DNA from: Morinoia aosen
Taxonomy: Eukaryota > Arthropoda > Malacostraca > Amphipoda > Talitridae
DNA length: 64,000 nt
Direction of reading: 5' to 3'
Assembly: GCA_030386875.1 (NCBI GenBank)
Contig: CM059566.1
Coordinates: 37,360,068-37,424,067 of the forward strand
The notes beneath the pieces are model-generated. The model was given only the letters and a program-made list of their open reading frames with translations. It did no database searches and was not told where the DNA came from. Both the position numbers and the translations under genes were made by a program. Below, one piece after another: positions 46,064 through 59,084 of this stretch. Each line of letters starts with the position of its first letter. Positions within the stretch are counted from its first letter, which is position 1.

Positions 46064-46268
46064 TCATTAGCGCCGCTACGAGACGTAACGCTAATTTTCG
46101 ATGGTATTACTTAAAAAAATTTCTGCTGCAAGTCACAGCTCCTATTTTCCTGATGAGCCAACTCCACGTTTTCAATTAACCATGAAACCTTATTGGCACA
46201 AGCTTTAAAAGTACTCATGCGCTGTCAAGGTTTTGGTTGGAATGAGTTTTTATCTGTCACTTCTGTCA

Positions 46269-46457
46269 CTAGTCCACCCTCCCTCATTTGAAATGAGAAA
46301 GAAGAAGAAATAAAAGAAAGGCTGTAAAACAAAAAAAATCAATCTCTCGAAAGTTGACGCGGCCGAGGGCACACGGCCCGGATCACAGATACGCTCATCA
46401 CACACTTTTGGCCGGCTTCGGACAGACGGACGGACGCGGCTCTTAATATAGTAAAGA
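46269..46457 (-). mobile_element. Non-autonomous Helitron, copy 2 (189 bp)
   Basis: This is a shorter relative of the element at 29,906-30,222. On the minus strand it starts TCTTTACTATATTAAGAGCC, with an A before it, and ends with a perfect 7-bp-stem hairpin (CTCATTTCAAATGAG, plus 46,283-46,297), ten bases, CTAG and then T. Both flanks share blocks with copy 1, including CACACGGCCCG and ATCACAGATACGCTCATCACA. The 132 bp found in copy 1 between these blocks (30,019-30,150) are absent. The ends are the canonical TC and CTAG with A/T target bases and no duplication. It is noncoding. Confidence 0.88.
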
Positions 46458-47057
46458 TTTTGCTATTTACAGTGACACACTTCTGGATTAACGTCAAAGT
46501 TTGATGAAAACCCAATCAACAGCGAGGAGAACCGTAAAGATTTTCTCCGATAAATATTGCTGATCGAAAGGTAGTTTTCTACTAGCTGTGCAACTTCTAC
46601 TCTGCACATTGATGGCACTAACTATATAGTGCAGTTGCGGTGTTCAAACTGACGGGGAAAATCACTGAACTAAAACGAAGTGCTTCACTAGGATTCGATC
46701 TGTGAAATTACTGCAGTAATTAATATGAAATACTTCAGGGGATGAGGTGCGTGTCCCAATGTGACCAAAATTTAAAAATTGCTGCAATTTGTCCCATAAA
46801 TTATAATGATTAGTTCATGAAGAATGTAGAAATGAGGTCAAAATTTGTATACGATATTAAGACGGTTTTACTTGGTGATTATCAGAAATAACACGAAGTA
46901 CAACAGTTTGAAGTTAATAACTTCTTCGAGAGTCAGTTTATTGCTAGATTTCTGGTCTCTTTTTGAGAAATTTATTATCATTTTTGTAACCAAATTAGTT
47001 TTTGAAAACCCCTGCAGAATCGTTGAGCTGCAGCACTGTTACGAGCGCTGAGATCCT
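46458..47057. other. Noncoding stretch
   Basis: Nothing is recognised; one 68-codon plus-strand frame (46,845-47,051) is AT-driven. Confidence 0.45.
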
Positions 47058-47275
47058 ACACTGACACTTGCCATCACTTGCACAAACACTGCGACGCAAC
47101 ACTGACACCTCAAACAGTGGTACGTTCAGTAAGATGCAAAATTGATACCTGCTAACACTGATACGTTAACTGAATAGCAACACTGACACCTATCAACACT
47201 TGTACGTACACTGCGGTGCAATACTGATGCCTGTCAACACTGGTACGCGGAACACTACACTGACCCCTCCCAATA
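47058..47275 (+). repeat. Tandem repeat of about 41 bp, roughly 5 copies
   Basis: Units contain AACACTGACACCT, then CAACACT.GTACG and ..CTG...GCA. Recognisable starts lie near 47,058, 47,099, 47,138, 47,180 and 47,220, the last units shortening toward 47,275. Divergence between units is considerable, including indels of one or two bases. Confidence 0.8.
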
Positions 47276-48204
47276 CAGAAACTTACAAGTACTCACACTG
47301 AACTCAGATCCTCTCATTGCATATGAAAGCAGGATGAAGGAGATTTCGGCACGCAGACTCGTTATAAAATGCCAATAATAAAGGTGACCATAGCAAAGGA
47401 ATATCGTGTACTGAAATGAAATGCGAACTCTGGGAATTAGGTGATGATAGTAGCCGGCCTCATACAATCTAATTATGTAATTATTTGTCCGATTTTGGTT
47501 CTTCCGTGAACACTCATTAATGTTCATGCAGTCGATGAAACTGTTGTCAAAAGAAACTCGTATTTTAAAACAAGCCATTTTAAATTTTTTAATTTTTTAA
47601 CAAACGAATGTAAATTTCAAGAAATTTTTAAACAAATGTATTTTAAAACAAGCTGCTCTTTCAACTAAACACATTGTCTCTAAACTGGCTGAAATAAGCG
47701 ACTAAGAATTCTTCAGAAAGGATGTTAATTCTGATTCAATACGTAGCGATACTCCTATTTTTGGCGTATTTTTTCAATTAAGAGCCGCGCTTTGGTTTCA
47801 TTATCTCCGGTGCTAGGCGGACGAACTCGACGATGGACATGCAAAGGCTCGTATTCGACCAGCCTGCCATTTAATTACGGGGCTGTCGGGGCTTTGTTTC
47901 TGCCTTTGATCAAATCCAGAACAGACAGAACGCCCACGTGACTGCGCGTCGTTCTGTTCTTTGCTCTCACCTGGACATGCCCCTCATTGGCAACGGCACA
48001 AGTCGGAATTCTTGATTTTCCAGGGGTGATTTCAACTTTGTCAAGTGCTTTACGGAATTAGTTTTGATCGAGGAAATGAATCCTTCTTCTCGGTTAATTT
48101 GGAAGGTACAGGTATGATGGTTTTACCAAAATATGTAGAACGAAATGGTGAATTTAGCAGCATCTGCTTTCAATTTTACAAATTTTCGAGTTATGACTTT
48201 GTTC
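47276..48204. other. Noncoding stretch with a GC-rich patch
   Basis: The segment 47,790-48,010 is GC-rich and contains CCACGTGAC, an E-box core. It also holds TTCTTTGCTCTCACCTGGACATG, partly matching the 104-bp repeat that follows, so an outlying partial unit may be present. Confidence 0.4.
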
Positions 48205-48490
48205 TTCCTTATGAGCGATGTGATCTGTCCCAAAATTGAAAAATTTCGTGTTGAAGCATTTTAAATGTTTTTACATTTTTTCCTGAAAGTAGATTATTCT
48301 ATTCTTTGCGGCGACCTGAACGTGTGGTCTCTCCCGAAGCTGAAAAATCTCGTTTTGAAGCTTTTTTAATGATTTCATGACTTTTTCCTGACGGTAGATT
48401 AATCTATTCTTTGCTCTCACCTGAGCATGTGCTCTGTCGGGAAGCTGAAAAATTTGGCGTTGATATGTTTTTCATGATTTCACAATTTAA
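48205..48490 (+). repeat. 104-105-bp tandem repeat, about 3 copies
   Basis: The landmark TGAAAAAT(T/C)T starts at 48,237, 48,341 and 48,446. Each unit also has GAGC or GAACATGTG.TCTGTC-like sequence before it and, after it, GTTGA, a T-run and CCTGA..GTAGATTA.TCTATTCTTTG. The first unit is the most diverged. Confidence 0.85.
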
Positions 48491-49859
48491 GTTAGATCAG
48501 AATACTATTGCTAATCTTTTATGATTGACACTCTCGATGAGTGTACAATGTTTTAGATACACATCAATAATATTCCCTAGAATCAACGTTCATTTTTACA
48601 TGTTATGTTGCACCTCGAATGATTTACTTCAGACGCGATTTTAATCCTACCATAGTTTCGGAGTGAAACATATGGTGTTTACAAAACTGTATACTCTCCA
48701 ATACAGTTTATTGGGCTCTATAGTTGTGCGCATGGAGACAAGGTTATCAATAGTTCGAAGATGTGGGCAATCATTTTTAATCGAATATTGGTTTGAGGTA
48801 AAATAAAGTGAGTTTGTGCTTGTTGAGCGGACGACTACACGTTACGCTCACAAGTATGCATGCACATATGTTCAAAAGTATACTCTAGCAGGTGCAGAGT
48901 TTTCACTCAAAATAATGAGGCTGTCTGATGTTATCGTAATACCAGAGCTTCAGATTGCATTTACTCTTAACGCAATTGATACTCATTAGCATTTTCTACT
49001 CCAATTAACGACAAAATTTTAACATTCTGATCTCAATACGATTAAACTGATTTTCAAAATACAACTCAAATTTAACCGCAATTGTAGGAATCAGTTTTGA
49101 AAATCACAAATATGAACCGAATCTTGCCTTCGTTGAGCTTTTATTCAGTATTTATAAAAATTGAGTTTACTTCTATAGGTCGATAAGCAGTATTTTCAAA
49201 ATTCCCTCCGTGGATACCGGCAGCTCACATCGTGACCAACGTGTTAAACTATTTGAAGGACGCTTATTTGTGAACGCACGGTTTGAAAAAGTCCATCAAT
49301 GGTGCCCGATAAATAGCACTTATGAATCATTAAGCGTATTAAAATATCACGAAAGCAACATGGGAAGTCCTAAATCTCCCGCAAATCCGCAGTTCAAGTC
49401 ATCAACACAACGCCGCACCGCGCCAGCCACGGGAAAGTTCTGTCATAGTGCAGTTTGCAGGCCGCTGAGGCAATCGTTAAAGTACTGCGGCGTTTGCCTT
49501 TTTTGAGGCTCACTAAAAACGGAAGGAACAATTGTTGTGGGGCTAAGGGTCTGCTTCGAGCGTCTGAGACTCCGTTGTTGCCTGCATTTTGGGACGAGTT
49601 TTGGTTTGTCCTTGTTATTTCCCCTCGCACTGGAATTTATCACTTCAACTTAGGCAACAGGGTTTAAAATCGAAAAAATACTCAAAAGAACCACAATAAT
49701 GATAACCTCCATGGTAGTTTTGGCCCTACAGGCACATGTTCATTACTCGTTAATTTGAACGAACCAAAGCCTAACTCCCTTAATCCATCCTATACTTACC
49801 TACGAGTAACTTAACCTTCAGTCATCTGCTGGGTTGCAACATTAAACAAACCATGAAAA
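48491..49859. other. Noncoding stretch with a CG-containing island
   Basis: The segment 49,200-49,640 is GC-richer and has overlapping open frames on both strands (plus 49,210-49,506; minus 49,394-49,630 and 49,443-49,643). No frame resembles a known protein and no strand can be chosen. Confidence 0.35.
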
Positions 49860-50311
49860 ATCGCTATCTTGCACACGAATCGCTGTCTTGCACACAAATC
49901 GTTATCTTGCACACGAATCGCTATCTTGCACACGAATCGCTATCTTGCACACGAATCGCTATCTTGCACACGAATCGCTATCTTGCACACGAATCGCTGT
50001 CTTGCACACAAATCGCTATCTTGCACACGAATCGCTATCTTGCTCACGAATCGCTATCTTGCACACGAATCGCTTTCTTGCACACGAATCGCTATCTTGC
50101 ACACGAATCGCTATCTTGCACACGAATCGCTATCTTGCACACGAATTGCTATCTTGCACACGAATCGCTATCTTGCACACGAATCGCTATCTTGCACACG
50201 AATCGCTATCTTGCACACGAATCGCTATCTTGCACACGAATTGCTATCTTGCACACGAATCGCTATCTTGCACACGAATTGCTATCTTGTACTCGAATTG
50301 CTATCTTGCAC
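49860..50311 (+). repeat. 19-bp minisatellite open in all three forward frames
   Basis: About 24 copies of CTATCTTGCACACGAATCG. Most units are identical; variants such as CTGTCTTGCACACAAATCG appear at about 49,882 and again at about 49,997, showing that blocks of several units were copied together. Because 19 is not divisible by three, three units (57 bp) encode a 19-residue repeat, HTNRYLAHESLSCTRIAIL. The same peptide repeat appears in every forward frame, with no stop in any of them. The long frames at 49,853-50,419, 49,869-50,324 and 49,888-50,331 are therefore by-products of the array. The last units (TTGTACTCGAATTG) are diverged. Confidence 0.97.
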
Positions 50312-50850
50312 TCAACATACATAAATTTTGACGTTATGCTTAAGGTCGTCCTCTGCTCGGAGCGCCTAAGTACCAGTAGTGGGCGGGCGGTAGTCCTAGT
50401 ACAAGAAATTTTGGCGTGATAGGATTTCTTAGAAAAATATTAGGAAATTATTAACAAAATCAGCTTCAACTCAACTATCAAGGTTAAAACCTAGAGATAG
50501 AAGTAACACAACCCATTGTAATAAAACTTTTCAGGTTTCAAACCTATATATAACTCGATATCTTGTTTTATCTTTTATAGCAATTCTTGGCAAAATGAAT
50601 TAGAAAAAAAAAATTCATTGTACATTGTAAACCATGAATGAGAGAGAAATTGAGGTGAAAACTATTTTTTTTCTTATTTTACTACTGGATTAGGCATTTC
50701 AGGAGACAACTAATGAGTTTATTTGAACTATTTACTCAATTATAATATCGGTACACACATACACATTTCAGAGTGAGCCAATGTCCTACGATCTTCAGTG
50801 GCTTGAAAATTTTTTTTTGCTGGATCGTGAACTTCAACAAAAAAAAAGAA
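50312..50850. other. Noncoding stretch
   Basis: Sequence beyond the minisatellite, AT-rich, with nothing recognised. Confidence 0.5.
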
Positions 50851-50985
50851 ACATTTTGAAACTCTTGCTTTAGGATACATTCACCTAGACACTTCTATTG
50901 GAAATACTTCACGAAAAGAAGGTACATTTTAAAACTTTCGCGTTAGGATACATTTACCTGGACACCATTATTGGACGAGGAAGCC
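50851..50985 (+). repeat. 73-bp tandem duplication
   Basis: Copies start at 50,851 and 50,924 and share ACATTTT.AAACT, TTAGGATACATT.ACCT.GACACC/T and TATTGGA. The second copy is slightly truncated. Confidence 0.85.
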
Positions 50986-53900
50986 ACTGAAGTCAGACCA
51001 GCAGGCAGAAGCCAGCGGCCTTCAGTATAGAGCGCTGCGCTTTGTCTGACAGATCAAGGCTCGCCAGTCCGCTGTGATCCCTGTATTTAAAAATAATTAA
51101 AGAGAAGTGTTCTTTTCGCTGCTCTTCGCTCGTCGGATTGAATGCAAACAAACTTTATTTTGCTTTCCTGTTTCCATTGTTGTATGTGAAATCAGGTTTT
51201 CAATGTTATTTCAGTCAAAAATTTCGCAGGCCGGTAACAGAGTTAATTAATCACTGTAGGTTGTCATAGGACGTAGATATGATACGTATTAATTAAAGAA
51301 GTATCTACAACATGAACAAAGTCCTCAGAATAAGATAAATGGTTATACATTAACAGTTTGATTTTGTAACGAAACGAAAATCAAGCTCTCATTAATTCCC
51401 CAAAAACCATTAAATGAAATAAAAGTTAATTTGATTCATTTTTCAATGTACTCTCGTTTTGCTTTGATTACTCTTAAAGTCTTCTTCTCAATCTTTCAAG
51501 TGAGCCACGCAGTTTCTCTTACGGCATTTTACCCCATGCCCTCTTTAGGTACGCGCTCATATCGTCGGCAGGGGCGTGGGATGATGCTCGGACTTCTGTC
51601 AGTAACAGTGACAAAACACTGGAATTCAGGGTGTTCCTATCAGGCGAAGATGAAGGCTACATTGGCGCTCACTCATTTTCAGAAAACAGCACAAAGTTTC
51701 AACTGCAAATTTGGTCAGAAATAATAAAATCAGAAATCAGGAATTAATTGAGTATAATTTTGTTTATGTGAAGGCATTGCAGGTTCATCAGGAGCTTCTA
51801 TCTCAAATTGAAAAAGAGTCCTGGGGCTTTTTCCCCCCACTGATGTTGAACTCACATATTTTCTCTTTGCTCCGAACAGTGAACGTTCTTTGAGATACGG
51901 AAATGTGAATTTTTTAGCAATGTCTTGAAAACTTTTTGGTCGTTTCTGTGTAAGAGAATCCAAGGCAAAAAATAATAAGTATGTTATTCTCGTGAGTACA
52001 GGATGTACGCAAAATAAAAGAAGAAAATGTTTCTGAATTTTTCAGAAATTCCACCCATAAAACTAATGACGAATCGAAAAATAATGAATTATTCTTAAAC
52101 TGGAACATTGTTTCGTTGAATTTTGAAGCCCCAGCCCCAAAAAAGTAGAAACACTTGTCAATATGCTGTACTATATTTTCAGAAAAAATGTCAACATTTT
52201 CATTTAAACGCAAGATATCTCTCGCGCTCTCTACACGTGTTCAGTGTTCAGGGGATGCAAAGTTAAAATATGATTTCGACAAGTGAGGCGCAAAAATATT
52301 TTTCGTAACTATTTCACTCACGGTTTCTTAATCAAAATCGCAACGTGGGATTTCATTTTTTAAACCATTCACCGAACCCTCGGTGCGGACACAGAGCTTC
52401 AAGCGAATGTTTAAATGTTATACAAGAAAATCTCCGCTGCTTCATTTGAAATTAGAGGTTATTATCAATCTAAAAATCCTGCTAAGTAAAATACTGTATA
52501 CTAGATTAGTATTTTCAAAAGTCTCAGCATTATTTAATAGCAGCAAGAACACAAACCGTTCACAAAAGCGAGCTAACTCTCATACGGAGTATCATCTTCG
52601 TGGCCTTGAAAATACCATCGTTTGTGTTGGCACCCACTCTAGTGCTGGCTGCAAAGTGTATTGTGTGGATATTTCCTTCATTCCAAATGAAAGACAGTTC
52701 TCACAAAGTTCTCACAAAGTTCGTTCAGGAAAAAGAAGTCGTCAGTTTGCTAGCCTCCTGTCGCACTCTCACTCTATGCTAGAGAACTCAAACTTTTATT
52801 CGTGTGTAACAGCTCTTTCTCGGCCTTCTTGTTGCAGGATAGAAATTAAAAAAATATATTTGCTACTGAAGGTTGTACCTCCAGCTATTTTTGATCCATA
52901 GAAAATTTGTTTGTCTGATTTTTTGAGCTCAAAATATTTCAAAAGAGATTTGATTTGGCAATATTAGATCACAGCTCGATCTCAGCAGCAATATTCGTTG
53001 TTTTGTAGTAATGACCATTTTTTTAGCATTGCAGGTTAATCTATTTCATGAGAAAAATGTTGAGATTCATTATTTTGCGTCAAAACCGCTGTGAGATAGA
53101 AATTCTTCTTTTTTAACATGGATCATTGTTAAATAGAGCCAGTACTATTTCCTGAGAAACACGAAAATCTCCTGCCTACTTTGAATTGCTCCTCTTCAAG
53201 TTCTTGTAAAGCATTTCGACTTTATCTGCACGTGATAAAAAGCTTTGACTTGGAAGTTTGAAGGACCGTTTTTCCAACTGTCTACGTTGGTTTTAGGGAC
53301 GAGAAGAAATGCGCTAAACTTCTCTCGGCCAGGCGGGACGCAAGTTTTGTGCGGCGATTGGAAGAGAAAACCAAATAAAAGCAGCGGAAAATGACAACGA
53401 CTTAACTTTAAACATTCAATCTCGTAAAATCTTTTGCAAGATTTTCGTAATTTTTTAATTCAATCTCTGATCTCAAAGCCTATTTTATTAGAGGAGTTTT
53501 ATCTCTCTGTGTTTGTAAGTCCATTGCATCGGACAACTCTTGCTGCGTATGTTATCTTCGTAGTCTATGCATATATGTATAAATGTACACATGCATGTGG
53601 TTTGATATTCTTAATCGAAGTCATAATTACTGCCAACGCTAAAAATAAAGTGAGAAAGGTGCTCACGGTCAGTCAGTTACTTTCAGTAGAGAACGTTAAA
53701 AATATTCGTAAGACGAGAGAAACAAGAAAACGAATGTGGATTAATGTTCGTAAGTGAAAAGTCTTTATATTTAAGTTCAAAACGCTGTAGGAACAAGTTT
53801 GGAGACATATTGGTTTTTACGCTAAATTTTTTATTATTCAAATCGTTAAAAGCTTCATATCCTATTTCCGAAATATTTTGAAGCAGCATCAAAAAACGAT

Positions 53901-55430
53901 GCGAAATGCCAAAATCTTGTACAACACCTACTATGTACTGTTAGAGCAAAGGTAGACTTACAGAGCAAAGGCTATAAGTCTACGAAAAATCTCTTTTGAT
54001 ATATTGTACAGTTGATCGTTAGGACGACGCATAAATAAGAATGTTTCGAAGAGCCTTGGTCACGTGTATTTTGTGATGCGCAGAAGACTCCGTTAATTAC
54101 ATCGACCCTAGAGAGTTATACGATCAGCCCGTCTTTGTTAGATCCCCCCGGAAGTTCTGGAGCACAAGGACCCGTTCCTCAAAAACATGGCGCTTGTCAA
54201 TAGCATTTTCAGAGAACGAGGCCCTTGAGAGACAACGGACAGCAAAGAGCTTCCGGTCCTTTTTCTTGGAGCCAATGAAAGGATTATTGGCACCGCTTGA
54301 AAGTTGAAGGCAAAAATATCTTGAATGTTGCCCGAAATTGTTCGTTCAATAATCAAGGCATTATTCGAGCTACTTTGGAATCTAGCTCTAAAATCGGAGG
54401 TAAAAATTATGAAGTTATTTTACGACTTTAAACTCCGAGTAAAGAGACAATAAAAAGTTGATCGACGGAGATGAAAAACTTATGCTCTTGCAAACTTTGA
54501 AGGTTCCTGCAATACCGACAGTGCCCTCGTGAGGATACTTATATCAATGTCCAAGCCATTTATGCAGAGCAGAAGAACAAAATATCAGCCTCATTAAAAC
54601 TTTCGTGCAACTATTAAACAAGGAAAAAAGCACTGGAATGTGCGAACCAAAATCTCATGTTTTTAGCTAAAACTCAAAAGTTTTGCACACACCGTTGAAA
54701 AATATTTTAGCCAAAAAAACTGGAGGGTCTTTTATATCTGTATCTGCTCCTCTGGAGATATGATATTGATGATGCTAATCTCGCAGAATAAAATTTTGAA
54801 TTACAGTATTGAAAAGCAGTAACAATGCATGTGCGTACCCTATTACTTTATCCTTTAACTATATAAATTTCACAGATAACTTAATTTTATGTTATTGTGA
54901 TTAAATTTCCAAAAGTTGTTCAACATGCTCTCAAATGTGGTGAAATCTTGTACATCAAGACGAAAAGAAAAACATTTCCCTTACATCTTTGAGTTATAAG
55001 TACAGGGACAATAGGAAATGAGCAGCCTGCATGACGTTCGTTATTGTCTGTAGGAATGATTAAATATGAAAGCTTCGTTTAGTTGAAATGAAACCTTCCT
55101 TATAACACAGGTCTCATGCAAGGACTTAAGTGCCATGAAAAGGTAACATCTCACACAACATTCATGTCGTTACGTTATGAAAGTACAACTTTACAGTGCA
55201 ATTTCGGTTACCCTAGTGTTAGTTCTAAAGATATTGACAATAAATTCTGGCTGAAGCCCGTAAAGCCTGGGCGGAACAATGAGATGACAGAAATTGAGCG
55301 ACCATTGAAGCAAGCCTCTCTGTTTAGGGAATTATTGCTATTAGTCTATTGGTATTAATTATTGTTATTGTGTTATTAACATGAAATAAAAGATCTTCCT
55401 CTGGATACATTTATAAACATCGAAGTAGCT
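50986..55430. other. Long stretch without supported genes
   Basis: The longest frame outside a repeat, 52,383-52,901 plus (172 codons), lies here. It is rich in serine, lysine and leucine, has no domain I recognise, and is crossed by other open frames, so I do not call it. A perfect AGTTCTCACAA duplication occurs near 52,696. A GC-richer patch at 54,125-54,340 is open on the minus strand but unrecognised. Confidence 0.35.
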
Positions 55431-55433
55431 CGT

Positions 55434-55505
55434 ATTGTTAAAGTGGTTAGTGCGCTGACCTCACACTCTTCACTTCCCTCTGCTGACTTGAGGCCCAGAA
55501 ATCCT
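55434..55505 (+). other. tRNA-like or SINE-head-like segment
   Basis: The sequence GTAGCTCGTATTGTTAAAG followed by TGGTTAGTGCGCTGACCTC resembles the D-arm and box A region of a tRNA (TAGCTC..TGGTTAG.GCGC). About 50 bases on, GAGGCCCAGAAATCC is a poor match to box B. The cloverleaf does not close, so this is not a functional tRNA. It may be the head of a tRNA-derived SINE or an old tRNA pseudogene. No second copy was seen in the window. Confidence 0.3.
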
Positions 55506-58500
55506 TCAAAAGCAAGTGCAAGAAATTCAATAGTGACAAAAGACACGGAATTCAGATGAGAGAATGTAGCTATTTAAAATTTTCTACAATGCATGTACAA
55601 CTAAAATAAAGTTTCTCAAAGTGAGGAAAAGATTTCAGTTTATACGAAACTCGAATACTGTGGTATCTGACTTGCAGATGGTGAACCTTGAAATACACTT
55701 CCATGTTTTTAAAATCTTGAATTAGCTCGCATACATTTCCAGAAAAGGAAATACGTCGGTGGAAAACTATGATATTAATCGTTTTCATAACTGTTATTCT
55801 TACATACATTCGAAATATTTTGGTTACGTTGAACTTATAGTAGGTTATTACAATTTACTAAATGTGTGAGATGAATGCCAGGATTTTAATGTCCAAATTC
55901 AAACAAATTCATTCTTGTATCAATTCACGGTAAAAACTACGTTATCAAAAGCATGTGGGGAGAAATCCCACATTTTTGCGCTTAAAATTTAAGTCAAAAC
56001 AAACATTTAGTCCTTGGCATGGCATAATTCGAGCGCATACTCAATGTCGAGCTCATTAATCGTCAGAAAAAATTCATATGCGATTGAAATTTATATTCCC
56101 ACATGAACGCTCATCAATATGTCAGTATTTAATGACACAGTATTTCATAATACACACGAAAGACACACCGCACAGATGTTGTTGATCTTAATGTGATGGT
56201 GATATAAGTTATGCTCGCTGCCTCTATGTAAAAAAAGTAAATATTTTTTGTTCCCAATTCGCTACCAAACAACTATTCTAGGTTAAGTTGATAACATGTC
56301 GCTGTCCACTAAAAAGAAAAAATTCGGTGATAATTGTTAGTTTATTTTTTCAAAAGTCTACGGTGTTAGCTCTCACTATTCAAATGCTCGTTAACCAGAG
56401 CAAATGCAGTATGTTTCTATTTTATAATAAGAGTTTCATACTCTCAAATTACTATGAATTAAGCTGTAAAATTGGTCAACTACTTTTAATTATATTGCAG
56501 TTTGATTAAAAAGTGACGAAAATCCCTATTTATCGACTAGCTGCTTCCTAAAATAAAAATTTGACTTCAGTTACCTTATTCCAGCCAAGGCACGGCAAGA
56601 TTGTTAAGTTTGTACGACTATTGCCTCCTAATAAGGAGTGCAGTTAAGCGAACGACTAGAAAACATTCACACGAGAGTTAGATGGAAGTAATACCGCGTC
56701 TATTGATGCGCAGTCTATTATTATCCTGCCCGATATCGTAATTAAAACGACCAACCAACCATGACAACCTGACTCGTGCGTTCGTCAGGGAGTGAAGCAG
56801 GAATATTCTCGTCATACACAATAAAAATGATGTGGATTTGGAAAAAATGCTGAAAAAATTAAAGGAATGGCTCAAGGTTTATAATGAGATACTGTGTCAT
56901 TAAATATTGCCACCTTGAAGAACGTTCAGGGGAAAATGTAAGTTTCAATCGCATATGAATTTCATCAGACGATTCTTCTAGCTTGATCTTTTGTTTCCGC
57001 TCGAGTTATGCGATATAAAGGACTACATTTCTGTTTTAATTTGAATTTTTGTGCGCAAAAATAAGGTCTCTTTTTTTTCTCAACATGCTGTTGATAGCGT
57101 AGTTGTTTATTATCGTGAATTAATATAAGCAACAATTTGTTTGAATTTAACACTCATTTACGTACACCACCCAGCATGAAGATGAGTTTTTTCGGTGGGT
57201 AAGGAAGAGGGAAGGATTTTGTCGTGTCCCTTGTGATACCTTCAATCGCTTCATTTCACCTCCAGGCAAGTATTTCTAAGCCCTACCGATGCTTGCTGGC
57301 ACCAGTATGATATCGTTTAGTTAATGATATAAGAAAATGAATAGAGAGAAAAATAATTTTGAAATACAACGTGTTACTTTGAGCTTTGTTTTTAATGCAT
57401 CCGTGCCGGTGTATTAGATTTGAAAAATATCGAACGAGACCAACAAATGTAATCTGTTTGTACTTGAGAGCATGACCAGTTTGTAATCATTTTAACTAAG
57501 CTATTTGCCTTTTTATAAGCTCATGAGCATTTTTTGATCATGCAGAATTTATATTTAATACAATAATTTCAGTAGGAATTTTAAGCGAATTTTTACAGCA
57601 TTTCTTTATCAGCCCCGAATTTGAAACGCACTATCAGAAAGGTATGCGCCGCAGATAGGAAGCTGGTCCTGCAATTCAGAGGAGAGTGGCGGAGGGCTTT
57701 CTCTTCAAGGCTGCATCAAAGACCAGCAAGAAGGGCAGTTTGGGCGGCGCTTTGGCTTATCTGAGCCTCGAGACGGCTTAGCTTTGCTCTGAAGTTCTCT
57801 GCCGAGAGCGCGAATTGTCTGACGGCGCTCCGAGCCGCTGAGATTGAAGAGTTAGACTTACGCTACCCACATTGGGTAAGAGGGTCTGGACTGGGTGTAG
57901 GTACCATTGGGTGTTTGAATGGAGCAAATACAGCTGTAGTGTTGCGTGTGTGGCTTCCAAACAGCGTAGATGGCTTCTGCACAGGATGCGAGGCTCGTGA
58001 GTCTGAGAACGGATGACACAGTGCAGCTTGTGGGCTAGACTGCCATTATCAATCTAGAGTGAATCATCCAAGGTTGTTGTGACGTAGCGAACTTTAAGAC
58101 AGTGTGTTAAGGTTGCTAAAATAGGTGGAACTCGGCAGCAGCCGTGAAGGATGCTTGAGAATGATTACGAATGTGACGATACATTGCTTTGCTACGCAAG
58201 TCAGACTATGGTGCATAGCGTCACTATTTGCTGAATGTTTGCAATTTTGGGTCTTGATGTTGGTTGGTTTCTTTAGTGTAGTATCAATAGCTAGAGGAGA
58301 GCGTTAGAGCCAAGGAAGTTGGATACTCTTAAACCTCCTTGGTTAGAGCAACAATGATGTGAAGTTGTAGTTAATATCTCAGCATAATATGATAAAAAAA
58401 CTTCCCACTGGAGAAAAGAATTCAGTCTATAAGCAATGAGTTATTCACCCAAATATGCTTCAAATCTTAATACACAAGTTTATGATCACAGAATGACTTA

Positions 58501-59084
58501 AAAAACATTTCTTAGTTGTTCGTTTGTAGTCCAATTAATGTCATAGAAAAATGGAAAGTCGTTCATCTCTAAGCAAAAGTCACTCAGTTTCCTTTTACTA
58601 TGCACGTCCACATTTGTCTGCTTGGTGAGCATAAATCTCCTCTGAGCTGAACTGTTAATCACGAACACAAGTCCTCACTCGCACAGTCGATAAATAGCAT
58701 ACTGCACTTCACTAAATGCCCCGGCGCAAAACACTTTCAAGTAGCTAAAGTTACTCACAAACTTCACCTGCTGGCCAAGTATCAACTTCAACATACGATG
58801 CGTTCGACACTGGAGTCATGACTTCTAACGCGAGAAGTTCTGTCGCCAGATGCTGCTTTCGTGACGTTTTCGCGAACAGTTTGCATGTTGGTCCTAAGAT
58901 TACTTAGCTTTGTTTCCTAAACTTAGGAACTGACCGAGTTACAGGCTTACCAGCTATTATGGATTAGCGTTTGTCAAACTCACCGAAGTTTCGATGCCAC
59001 TAACTTTGAAGTAGAGCTACGCAGAGCAGGGAATGGAAGCCTAAATTTTGCTACAAACACGTTAGAGAGAACTAAACTGGTTTT
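55506..59084. other. Noncoding stretch with a GC-richer patch
   Basis: The segment 57,620-58,020 is GC-richer and contains several short frames on both strands, none recognised. The remainder is AT-rich. Confidence 0.4.

Noticed and set aside
46685-46700. tRNA box B (AGGATTCGATCTG)
   Set aside because: No box A or cloverleaf arms were found upstream.
49860-50311. CRISPR array
   Set aside because: The repeats are directly adjacent without unique spacers, and the window is eukaryotic.
49853-50419. 188-codon open frame, the longest in the window, plus two companions of about 150 codons
   Set aside because: All three forward frames are open over the same 19-bp array and give the same peptide repeat, so length is not evidence of coding.
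52383-52901. 172-codon plus-strand open frame outside any repeat
   Set aside because: There is no recognisable domain, residue use follows base composition, and other frames overlap it. It was kept only as a note in the surrounding stretch.
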